Below, piece by piece: positions 26,237-36,999 of a DNA stretch of 64,000 bases. The notes under the pieces are model-generated. The model was not told the origin of the DNA. It ran no database searches and saw only the letters and a program-made list of their open reading frames with translations. Both the position numbers and the translations under genes were made by a program. The stretch spans positions 828,560-892,559 of the forward strand of contig VXAA01001241.1 of NCBI GenBank assembly GCA_013399115.1, given 5' to 3'. How positions within the stretch are numbered: position 1 is the stretch's first letter; every line of letters begins with the position of its first letter. Source of the DNA: Anseranas semipalmata. Its lineage: Eukaryota > Chordata > Aves > Anseriformes > Anseranatidae.

Positions 26237-29200
26237 ACGCTTCCCAAGACCAAACCTCTCTGCATCTCCCCGCATCTCCAGCCTGAACAATTGTTAGACG
26301 TCTGGTCCATTTTTCAGGTAAAGCTTTTATCTTCTCACTGCAACACAAACAGAGCAAATGTCACAACCAGGGCTGCTTGCTGTCACAGCCTAACCACGAG
26401 AGCGGGAGTCTCACCTCGCTGGGCAACTGCATTCCTATAGGACTTGCCAAGCTCAGTTTGAAAGCACATATATATTTTATAGATTCTGATGCTTTCTCCA
26501 CCTTCTGTTTACACTTTGAAATCTCTTGAAGATATGAGATGATATTAATTTAATACCAATATGTGAACATTGCTAAATATTCCCATGAGTAACATTCACA
26601 GTAATGGAGAACATGTTGAGCAGTCATACAGCAAATTGCTCAAACATGGCACAACCTGCAGCACAGATCTGCCTGCTCCAACAGGTTTCTTGAAATTAAA
26701 TACAACATATTTTGTTACTGTTCTCCCAGCTGTTTTTATTTTTTATTATTGTTATTAATCTGTGTTAGTAGACCATGGTTAAAGACTCTCTAGTGATTCT
26801 TATACTGTGCAGTCTTGTTTGTGCCCTATTCATCAAAAATCAGGTAATGAAAGTTTTCCCGCTTTTATTTTAATTTGAATTTTGTTTGAGCCATTAGTTC
26901 AATTCCTAGTGCTGCTTTTAGCCCTTTTTCACATGTGACAATCTCTGTATTACCAATATAACATGTAAACCAACAAAAGAATGTGCTCTGTAGCTGTATT
27001 TTCATTGATAAGCAACTTGGAGTATTAAAATTGGATATTTTAAACCATGGGATATTTGAACCATGGCAGATACTGCATTGGGAATAAAAGCTTCCCTATA
27101 TTTGCACTTCTGGATACACTCTGAATGCCTAGATATTATTTTCCTAAGAAAATGTAATTCTGAAACACATCTACTGGAAGGAGAAGCAGTCTGTAGAACC
27201 AGGTAGTGCACAGAAGCTCTAAGAGCTTCCAACAAGACACAGATGGAACTTGGAAGAAAATTGTGGATTTAGAATCAGACTTCAGGTTCCTGCACTTCCA
27301 TTTTCTCTCTTGAATCCTTTACATGAGACATTGGAGATTCTCTACTGTTGAAAACTAAATCACTAGGAAAAACCATAGTTGAATCTTCCTTAAGATGAGA
27401 CAAGAAATATAATGCTGTTGCTATTTTTGGTAATAAAGTTAGGTTGCTTTTTTGAGTACTGGAAGAGCTCCAAAAGAGCAAGTGGTACTCACTTGGGGTG
27501 CACTTAGATATCACAGGCTGAGAGTGGCACACAGCTCTGCTTTTGTCATCATGGAGAATTGTTATACCTCCCACAGGCAATACTGGGCTGATCAATTAAT
27601 CAGGAATTTCCATAGAATTAAAACTGCATATTAAAGGTTGCAGGAAACAAAACTGCGTATCAATGTATAAACATAACACATCTGATTTAAAAAAAAAAAA
27701 AAAGGATGGTGTAATGAAGCAAATTAAAATGGCAGTGGATTTCTAATTGAACTTGGAATATTCAAGTTATTTCTGCAAAAGCAATGGAATCCCTGAACGA
27801 CATTTACTTGCACATTTCCGACGGTCATCACTGTGCTCCAATATTATGCTACCCGATGTGTCCCATGACAAAGTGTACATTTTATATCCCCCATGTGTAT
27901 ATTCCCCAGCAATATTCCATTCCCTAATGCAAGATGCTGACAGCTGCCAGTAAAATTTGCTTTACTGTCCAGTGGAAAAAATGGTCATTACAAAGAATAG
28001 TGTAATTAACACCTGTGCTTACATGCCTCACTGCTCCAGAAAATTGATCCGATAGACATGATACACATGCAGGGAATGGGCTAGCTGTTAAATCAGTACA
28101 CAGAAATATTGTTTTTATTTCATAAATCTTCAAAATGTTACAGCCCTTACTTTTTATGGTGATTGTCACCTTAACACTTTTATCTGTAATGAGACAGAAA
28201 ATTTTGAAAGAATTGGACAGAATTATTTCATGGAAAACAAATAAAAAAAATTAAGAGTGTCCTGCAGAATGGTTATTGTGTTAGAATGTTCTCACGGTTG
28301 AATTTCCAGCTGAGAATATGTTTGAGGAGTCTTTAAAGATGAGTTTAATTACAAATATGATGGACTTTGTAGTACTGATTTTAGATGTAGTCTTTAGTTA
28401 GGAAAAATGCTATTTATTTTTGAACACTTATTATTTTTTTAATGAGGAAAATAATTCAGTCTCTGTTTTTGGACCACTAACCATTTTATTTATAACCCCA
28501 TCACTATTTCAGGGCTAGTATAATATTTTGCTATTAATATTTCAGCAGATATTATTTAATACATACTTATATTGCTAGATGTATTTGGTTATTATTCGTA
28601 TTCAGCCTGCAGACCTGTGTAACTTACAGGTAATTTTCACATTGAAAATGCATATATACATGCACATAACCGCTGTGGGTCACCTTCTCCCTCCCATATA
28701 TTTGTACTTCAGTGGTGTTACCTGCAGCAGGAGGAGCGTGTTCTGCTGCTCAGCTTACTTGTTCTGTATTTTGTCAGTGCTCAGTGGATGGGGGAGACTG
28801 TACTTTGGAGTTAACAGAAACAAATTTTGCATGAAAAGTACTATGTCCAGAAAAACCAAGTTACACAAACGTTGAAAAACAGTCAATCAAAGGAAAGGTG
28901 GGTGATAGTTGAGACACGAATAGTGGCAGGATTTGAGGTGTTCTTAAAAATGATATTCTGTGCCAGATTTCTCATTTCATCACCAAATAAGCTTTTAGTT
29001 TCAGAGGGTCAGAGGAGGCAGGGTTATAATTTGTTCTGAAAATGTGCTTATTTTTCAGGTTACCAAAAATAGGCTTTACTGTTAAAAAAACTTACTCCAC
29101 AATATTGAATAAGCTGGGATTTGCAATTTTCAGATTTTTGCCTGAAATAATCTTTGGAGGGGTTCTGCTTCGATCTAATACTGTGCTTTATTGAGGGGAA

Positions 29201-30299
29201 CAACCCAGATTTTTTTTTTTCATGCTAGAAATAGTGACATCTAATAGACATTTTATTTGTGTTGTGTGATGCCGGCTGACAATGGTGTCTTACACTTCAG
29301 TAATATAACCTTGAAATTCATTAGCTGGTAGCTGGGAGACGTACAGATGGTGGGGTTTGGCAAGCCAGTGTTTTTGGTAAAAGTCTTCTCTGTTTGAAGT
29401 CAGTGATTTGATTGTTGATTTATTTATCACTGATTTATTGTAATTTAAATGAAAACTTAATTAAGCGAGCTTTGATTAAAATTCAATACAAAGAATGTAA
29501 ATGTTGGTAAATGATAATTGCTCTCAGGATTGCTAAAGTCTTGGAAATGCCTCCTGGCCGCCTGTTTGGTCTTAGCAGTTCCTTTCTGACTCTGCAGTGT
29601 TTCTCATAGTGTACCATAGTGTAATGTTGTTCTGTCGCACCAGACTATAGGATGACAAAAATACAAATAGGCTCTGCCAAACCTGGGAGCGAAAACCAAA
29701 GTTTAACAATTATATGTATGAGTTCTGGGAAAATTCTGCTGTTGGCACTGTGCTTTGGCATATTCAGCATCAATAAACATATTAGAATCAGGGTAGTAAA
29801 TCTGGGGGGTTGATGTTTAGGTTTCATGATGAAGAGGAAAGCTAGAGGCTTAAGGAAAGAGAGTCAAGGACCTTGAGTTTATTAAGAAGGAAGGTTTAGC
29901 AGAAATAAGGAAATGCAGTTTAGGGCAAGATGGGGCCAAATTAGAAAAGCTGTAGAGTGCATTTGTAATGCATTTGAGGTTACCTCTAGGGATTAATCTG
30001 TGGGTAAAAGCCTCGCATGCGCTGAGTACAACTCAGTGGTATTTCCATTTATAGCCAGAATTGGCTGAACCTGTGTATCAGCTGTAAATTGCCTCCGTAT
30101 GTATCGATGTACACATACACGCATGCCCATGCACGTGAATTTTATAAATATATAATGTGCAGCGTACATATGCATACTATACATATATATTAGTATATGT
30201 TTAAAAAAAATGAAGGTGGAGAATTCAGGTAGATTTTTTTAAAGCTAGGAAGAGCCTTGGGTATCTGAGAAATTCTTCTGGACAAAAGGAAAAGGGCAT

Positions 30300-30680
30300 T
30301 ATCTGTAATTAGAAATAATAATGTATAATTGGTTCATTTGCCATATTTCTACAGTTCTGATTTAGTTGAACAATGTGATCATTATGCCACCAGTTTTCAA
30401 TAGAGGTGTCACAATGAAAAATAATTGCAATATTCCACAATATTAACTGTACCCTAATTGCAAAAGTTTTGAAATATAATTACCATGAAAGCTAATGCGA
30501 CAGGGAACATTAAGCATAATTAGTGTATTTAAAAAAAGCGAAAAACTGTTAGAAGCTTGTTATTGTCTCGTAAGGTAGCTTCAAATTAGCTGGATGCAGA
30601 GCACTTTCATCTAGGTTTTCTGTAATTTTGGTTATTAGCACAGACTGCAATAAATTTATTTGACATAGCCCACACCTGCT
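30300..30680. promoter_or_regulatory. Candidate conserved non-coding element (enhancer-like composition)
   Basis: About 380 bp of repeat-free, AT-rich sequence with clustered homeodomain-type cores (AATAATTGC, CCTAATTGC, ATAATTACC, CATAATTAG) and mixed GCGA/TCTCG words rather than low complexity. Developmental neuronal genes with long introns such as teneurins often carry deeply conserved enhancers of this look. Conservation cannot be seen from one sequence, so this is only a candidate. Confidence 0.25.
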
Positions 30681-32544
30681 AACCCTGCAGGAGAGAATTT
30701 CTAATGTGCGCAGGTCCCAGGTTTCTTGCAGAATCTGTCACAATTTGGTGGGAGACAGCAGTGGGCAAGTTTTAGGTGTGGGTTTTTTGTTGGTTTTGTT
30801 TTTTGTTTTTGTTTTTTTAAAACGGTCAGTCACACTGTAGTGTTCAAATTTAACACTGTTTTAAGAAATTTCTGCAAAAAGATGTACAAAAATGCAGTTA
30901 TCAAGCACTTACAACGTTCATGACAAATCATAACTAAATTCTGAAACACTATGTGGGGTGTAAATTTCCTATTTTCTTTACAGAACTACTACATGTTTTC
31001 ACACAGAGCATGAAAGTTCACCCAGTATATTATTATAATCAGTTTTTTGAAGTATATAAACAAGATACCATACCACGTCATACTGAAAATATTCTGGTGC
31101 CCATATAGTAGGACATAGGATCCAAGCTGTGAGAAACAGTGCTGATTTCTGTAAGGCCAAAATTTTGGTAAGAAATATCTAAGATATTTCCATGTGGTTT
31201 TGTTTGTTTGTTTTTGTTTTTTGGTAACATTTTGCAGTTAGAAACTAATGCCTGTTTGGCTTTGCTGATGGAAAATTGTTGAAATGTGTTTTGGAATAAG
31301 CTGGATCCAAACAGAAATAAATATACAGAGGAACAGCAGTTCAAGTATTTGAGTGGACACAATTTTAAGAAGCACTTGTACTGCTGGGTCTTAAATTGCT
31401 ATTAGCTGCTAATGCTACATTTTATCAACTCTATTGGCTGTTATTGCAAATTTCTAACAAATTTGTTTTTGAAAGGAAATGAGGTCATCATAGCTTAGAT
31501 CAGCTGGTGCAACTTATCTTTTCCTAGAATCGTCTCTTAGGGGGAAAAAAGGCATCTGGTGGTAAGTTTTGCAAGTGTAATTTATGGAAAGACATGTTTT
31601 GTTTTCAGTTTAACTCAGGTAATTTTTAATTTGTCCAGTGTCAGTCTATCAGTGACAAATGCTCTAACATTGCTGGCTAGGCAATTTAAGCACATCTTAT
31701 GGAAACTAGCAACAAAGGTTCTTCTTTTCCTCCCTCAAAAGTAATTGTAGTGTAATTAAAGCAGAACACAGAGCTTGCTTCTGCACAATGGAAAGTTTAA
31801 AACTAAGGCAAAATGTTAAGATATGGAAATCTAAAGGGTGTTTACGTTGTGCATTTTGAAAGTCAGCTATTTGAAAGCAAGTAGGGAGATAAGAACCTGT
31901 TGGTTTTTTTTCTTTTAATTTCTTTTAAACTGTGGACATGCAATCCCTTTGTGTATTTCTTTCTCTGTACTTTCACTGGGTTTTCACTCATGTTTTTAAG
32001 TTCCGCAGTAATTCAAAACATCTGCAGATGTTTCTCAACAGCCTTTGCTGTTCTGTAGGTTATGTACCCTTACAAGGGCACTTGCAGTCAGGACGCAGTT
32101 CTGCAGAGCTATCGAAGCAAGGGTCGGGATCAGGACACCATGCAGGACCGTGTGATGTAACGCTCTGAACTGGTGGCAAGCCTGCAGAAAAGTAAAGTTA
32201 GGTAATATTGGGAATCGTACTGTTTTCTCACTTATATCCAGCACTTACATAAAGAGAACAGATTACAGTCTGTTCAGTATTTTGTTTAAAGAAGTTTAGT
32301 CACCCTAAATGCATTTACTGTAATATTTATTTGAATATGTTTTTTCTTGTTTCCCCCTCCCTAGAACTAAGATTAGATTAAGATGATTTAGAATGTTTTC
32401 TGGAGAGCTGCAGAAAACTTTCTCCTTGTTAATGATTTACTTTTAAAGGCTTAGATCTTTTGTAAATAATGTTTAATAGAGAAAGAGAAATAACAGTACA
32501 TGTAGTTAGTTATACAGAATCTCTTTCACTGTATTTTTCCACGC

Positions 32545-32810
32545 ACCTCCACGCGACTTGAGGACTTCTTGCTCCGTGTGCTCTGCCGTCGGTAGGGCAG
32601 CAGCAGCTCCCGGGGAGCTGCATCTCCGCTGCTGCGGTCGGAGCCTGCGCCTGCCCTTGGGCTACACGTTCCTGTCGCCATCCCTTGCGCTCCCGAGGAG
32701 GTCCTGACCCACGGAGCAGATATGAAAATCAATTGTACCCCCAGGGAAAGAAGTAGCGCTTGGTTCGCAAGCTGGTGGGTCCCGGCACCAGGTTCCCCCA
32801 CGGCTGCACA
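32545..32810. other. GC-rich intronic block
   Basis: About 265 bp of GC-rich, CpG-containing sequence, including CGCGACTTGAGG and a CGGGGAGCTGCATC stretch, with sharp AT-rich borders. The minus-strand frame 32526-32801 is open but resembles no known protein. It is listed as compositional only. Confidence 0.4.
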
Positions 32811-34477
32811 AGCGTTAACCAGGAGGGAGTCCAGGAGAGGGTGGAGTTTGGTAGCAGTCAGGAGTTAATCGGCACAGCTGGCCAGGGAACCCCATCGATG
32901 GTCCTGATCCATACGTTGGAGTAAATCTTCATCGTTGGTTACCACCAGGCTAAGATTATGCTGCTTTTGAAAGTGTCAGGATTAGCCTGTAATTCGCGCA
33001 GCTTCGGGTCCGCTGTCAGTGTCTCCTTTGGAGTGTGTGCCCTGCTGTGCCAAGAGGTGCTGCTCCTTATTTGTCTTTCCATGTGCAAGCCTAAACCAAT
33101 TCCCTCCTTGCTGAGCACTCCGGACCACATTTCCAAAACGTGTCGTGCCTGTTGCTAGCCCTTTCTCTGTTGAAGTACTGTAATTGGTTTGGGTTTTCCC
33201 CGCTTCCTCTTTGTCTTCTTTATCCTAGTTATTTTGAACCTTAGTGAACTGTTCGGTTCTCCCTTACTGCAGCAGTGTCAGAGTCAGGGCCCTCTGCCAA
33301 CAGGTACAAAATACGAGTGATCACCTTTCATGAGGAAGGTTAAGGTTCTGCTTCATTTTTAAAGATCGTCTAATGTATCCGTTCTTTTTCTTTTGGAAAC
33401 AACTTTAAGCTCTGTGTTTTGCAAGACTTGCATTGATTCATTATTTAATGCATACTGTTAACGCCGTGGCTTAATTTCCCTGTTATTTATTATATAAAAA
33501 GTTATTTCATTAACTAGATTAAAACAGATGAGTGTGGAGAACACAGCTCTGACAGGCAAATTTAAATATGTATTCAATATCGAAAATCAAGCTTTAGATT
33601 TTCAGGAATTAATCTCCATTTAGGCTCCCATATGAAAAAAAGGTTGTCTTTCTTTTTTTCCTTCTCTCTCAAACATCTATGCAACTACTCACGCATACAA
33701 GTAGGCATGTAAATGTTCAAAAGTGTAGGTTTTTAAAAATAGACTCTAGCATAGAAATTGGACCTCTCATTGCAACCAGGACAAGCATTTGTTCTTAGTA
33801 TTGTTCAGCATCTCCAGAAATGCAACTTGAGCACTCTTTCCTTTTGAAATTTTTTCAGAAGTGAACATGATCAATTGTGGTGCTAAGAACTTGTATTTGC
33901 AAAAAGATTGGGGAGCATCAGCCCTGATAGGTGCAGGGCCTTCAGAAGTGCTGGCAGCACTGTTGCTGTCGCCTTGTGTTCTGTATTGGTACCGTTTTTG
34001 GACAAAACGAAAAAAAATATATGCTCAGATGTATGTTTTCTTCTTGATTTTTAGCGTGTCTGTGTGTGGATTTTAAACTCATTATGTTTAGCTTGCTCAT
34101 TGCTGTGGAATAAAAAAACAGATTGGGGAAAAAAGTCACAATAGATCTTTGAGTCAGTCGCCTACACCCGCTGTTCCCCGTGAAGCCTTTGCCAGTGGGT
34201 CACTGAAATTATCAGTCCTCGTGAGCCGTGTTCTTGTCTTGAGTTTCTTGGGGAACTGTTCGTCGCTTCTGTTTATGGCACACAAAAGTTATACATCTGA
34301 ATCTTCTTCCAGCTCTCCCTTTTTGTCCCTTTTGCTGCCTGGTTTTCACTGAGGGAGTATTAAATTAAGATGGCAAGCCCAGCTTCTTCCTCTCTCTTTG
34401 ATGAGCAGGGAGGGTGCCTTCATTAATTAACATGAGAATTGGTTTAGTCAAAGTAACTCTTGTGATTTAGAGATAAT

Positions 34478-34503
34478 TAAAAAGCTTCTAAAAAGCTTCT
34501 AAA
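34478..34503 (+). repeat. Short tandem repeat AAAAAGCTTCT x2
   Basis: Two adjacent copies of an 11-bp unit containing a HindIII-type AAGCTT palindrome. Confidence 0.8.
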
Positions 34504-35895
34504 ACATACAAATCTAAGGGAGATATCAGTAGCTAATTTGTGTTTTGGGCTTCACAATGTATAGGAATGCCTATTCCTCTTCTCGTTAGGACTTCCTGTT
34601 TATTTTTCATATCTGCTTAAAGTTGGACATTTTCTCTTTGGGATTTTCTGCCATAAATAGCTGTCTGCTTTTTTATTCCCACCAGCTATGCATTTGAGTA
34701 GCACACAGCAAAGTTTATGAATCACTTCTCCTTGACAGATCGTAACGATTGCAATATTCTGCCACACAGCCAACAGCAGCAAGTGAATGATATTAGCACC
34801 TAGCTCTCCAGAAAACTCTGTTCAGTAATTAAACATTAAACCTCTGATGCCTATCATCATTCAGTGCCAAGACCCTTTACAGAACAGGTTTGCTATATTC
34901 AGGTAATGATATTAGAGATGATAATTTATTCTAGAAATGTAGCTATCTGAGAAGAATGAATTTGCTGAAATCAGAATTTCATTTATAAGCTGGCTTTTCA
35001 GGACTTTTCTCCTAATTCTGACATTTACCATGAAGGAATATTTACTTAGTTAAAAAATCCTCTGAATGTAGGATAATTGACAAAGAGTGATGAAAAGAAC
35101 AATATTTAAACCTGTGGCACCAGTAGCAGTGCATAGTATAATGCAGAAATCTGCCTTCATTCAGTAAGGACAAATGATCCAGCAGCATTTGGAGCTCTGG
35201 GCACAGTTGCCAGGTTAATCTGCCACTGCTTTGGTGTCAATGTAAAATTGAGATCAACTCACTCGCTAACAAAGCAGCTCGGGAAACATCATATAAAAAT
35301 TCAAACTTATAACAAATATAACACTTCTGACAGAAACTGTAAAGTCTGTTTTCCATCAGTATATATGCATAGCTTATTTAATGTTATTGTGATGAGAAAT
35401 AATAAGGATAGCCCTCAAAGAAATTAATAGCCATGTGTTGTTTGGTCGCAGGTGCAGTTCCTGCTCACCAGCTGAAGCCGTAGTGTTCACTGTTAGTAAT
35501 TGTCTATTTTACAAAAAAAAAAAAGGGGGGGCAAAAGGAAGGTAAAACACACAGTCTTAAAAAGATCTTACAAATATCTTAAGCTTACAGTTGCAAAATC
35601 AAGCATGTGGAAGGTTGCTCATTGTCAGAAATGAGGTTGTCCATGCAGTCTGAATTTGCCCAGTCTGTTACGAGATAGTGCAGTGTCCAGAAGGCTGGAG
35701 CGTGTTCTGGTCCCCTCATTCCCAGCAGCGTCACGGCCAGCCCCGGGATGTGCCTGGGGGAGCGGGGCTCTTTTCCCACCCCTCCCATGGTGGGGGTTCT
35801 GCAGCTTTCCTGTTTATTCTGTACGTGCCATCTGCTTGTCTGTCCAGTCCTAGTTCTCATTTTCCTTGTTCATTTTCTAATGTTTCTTCCTTCTC

Positions 35896-35956
35896 TCTGA
35901 CTTCCAGTCTTTTTCCATGTCTACCCATGTGGGGGTTTGTTTGCTTTTTTTTTTTC
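35896..35956 (+). repeat. Contig-end copy 1 of a 61-bp duplicated stretch
   Basis: This stretch (TCTGACTTCCAGTCTTTTTC onward, ending in an 11-T run and C) recurs at 36187-36247 with four substitutions. It stops at the N at 35957. It looks like the right end of an assembly contig that failed to merge with the next contig because of the T run and mismatches. Confidence 0.85.
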
Positions 35957-35957
35957 N
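35957..35957. other. Assembly gap (single N)
   Basis: A single unresolved base directly after an 11-T run. It marks the left edge of the misplaced 228-bp contig. Confidence 0.95.
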
Positions 35958-36185
35958 CAAACAAAGATAATATTCACCTGCTTCATTTAACTCTGATAGC
36001 TCTAACTTCATGAAACGTCAAAGCAACTGAATACATTTTGAGCGTTTCCTCCAGCGCAGCATCCTTGTCAGTGACAGCATTTCCTGCTTACATTTTCTTC
36101 CCTTATTTTTTTTTTTTCATGTAACAGTTATTGTTGTTTTTACTTTAAGAAAATAAATACAGTTTGGAAGAGTACATAGTGTTTA
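35958..36185 (+). other. Misplaced 228-bp contig (belongs at the gap at 41186)
   Basis: Bases 35958-36044 are identical to 41099-41185, and 36118-36185 are identical to 41187-41254. The 73 bases in between (36045-36117), ending in a long T run, are missing at the single-N gap at 41186. The block is enclosed by single Ns here. It is therefore almost certainly the local contig spanning the 41186 gap, wrongly inserted at this other poly-T gap. It is not a genomic duplication. Confidence 0.88.
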
Positions 36186-36186
36186 N
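36186..36186. other. Assembly gap (single N)
   Basis: Right edge of the misplaced contig. Normal intron resumes with the second copy of the 61-bp contig-end sequence. Confidence 0.95.
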
Positions 36187-36247
36187 TCTGACCTCCAGTC
36201 TTTTTCCATGTCTTCCCATTTTGGGGTTTGTTTGCTTTTTTTTTTTC
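36187..36247 (+). repeat. Contig-end copy 2 of the 61-bp duplicated stretch
   Basis: Same 61 bases as 35896-35956 with four substitutions, also ending in an 11-T run, after which the sequence continues normally (CTCTTTTCTC). Probably the start of the next contig overlapping the previous one, with differences due to heterozygosity or read errors. A true tandem duplication is less likely. Confidence 0.8.
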
Positions 36248-36789
36248 CTCTTTTCTCAATAGTTTTCAGTTCTCCTTTTGGTTACTGGGATCTTTAAGTC
36301 CCTGTCTTTCTCCACTCTCTTTGTTAGGTCCATCTTTCTGTCCTCTTTCTCCCTGCACCTTCATGTGGTGTTCTTTGCCTCCATCTCCCTGACTGACAGC
36401 TTTCCATTCCCCAACTCCGCATCCCTGCTCAATCTTTTCTTTATCTCCTCACCCTCAATCCTAGGCTTCCTATTCTCTGACTCGCCAGTCAGAGACAAGT
36501 CCCAGCTCCTGTTCAGGCTCATTTCAGTGTCCTCTCTCTGCAAGGTGACATCTCTTGGCAGCTTCTGCTGCAGATCTTGTTCACATCTCTGTGTTGAACT
36601 TTGCACAGCAGGATCCTTTGTCTCTGCCTGACAGGATTTGTAGAGTGCTCAGTGTGCATCAGTGTCTTCTACAGCACTGACGTCAGGAAAGATTTTGCAT
36701 CATCATTGTCATCATCTCATGACACCATGAGACCTCTGTGACAAAGGCTCGTTGCAAGTGGAGACACATTTCTCTAACTATTATTCTCC

Positions 36790-36905
36790 TCTCCATAATG
36801 CCCTGGTCCTCCAGATCTCTTCTGTAGGGAGAGGTGGAGCAGGGCTTGAATCCCGAGGTCTCCACTCCACGGTGGAGATTGCAACTTAAGGTCAGAATAG
36901 GAAGC
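36790..36905 (-). repeat. tRNA-derived SINE head remnant
   Basis: On the minus strand the segment reads '...ctccaccgtggagtggagacctcgggattcaagccctgctcc...'. GATTCAAGCC is a good RNA polymerase III B box, and the surrounding words (gagacc-gggtTCAAgtcCCTGCTC) are typical of tRNA-headed amniote SINEs. No intact cloverleaf remains. The adjoining pyrimidine-rich block may belong to the same repeat. Confidence 0.45.
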
Positions 36906-36999
36906 ACTGCTGTCACCGCTCCAGGAGGTGGGCATGGTTCTACCCCAGCATCACCCTGTCCAAGGCCCTCAGACTGTGAATTCCACATCTTCACAGATG

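Larger units (their letters stand above)
24180..35500 (+). other. TENM2: AT-rich intron segment with possible conserved non-coding elements
   Basis: About 11 kb without a recognisable gene or transposon. Simple repeats occur at 25.70-25.78 kb (TTTTG/TTTGC-rich), 26.21 kb (AC/CGCA) and 34.48 kb. The stretch 30300-30680 is repeat-free and rich in TAATTA/TAATTG-type homeodomain cores. One strong GC-rich block lies at 32.55-32.81 kb. Open frames are short and none resembles a protein. Confidence 0.5.
35860..36640 (+). repeat. Pyrimidine-rich strand-asymmetric block, possible ancient repeat
   Basis: Outside the misplaced insert, this stretch is dominated by C and T on the plus strand (CTCC, TCTCC, CCTGCACC, CCTCTCTCTG words) for several hundred bases. 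The style and word order recall long pyrimidine-rich interspersed repeats in turtles, crocodiles and birds, and it is followed by a tRNA-like SINE head at about 36.8 kb, which supports a repeat origin. I cannot name the family. The open plus-strand frame 36278-36631 results from the low purine content. Confidence 0.35.

Noticed and set aside
35678..36013. 111-codon plus-strand open frame over 35.7-36.0 kb
   Set aside because: It crosses the N at 35957 and enters the misplaced contig, so the frame does not exist in the real chromosome.
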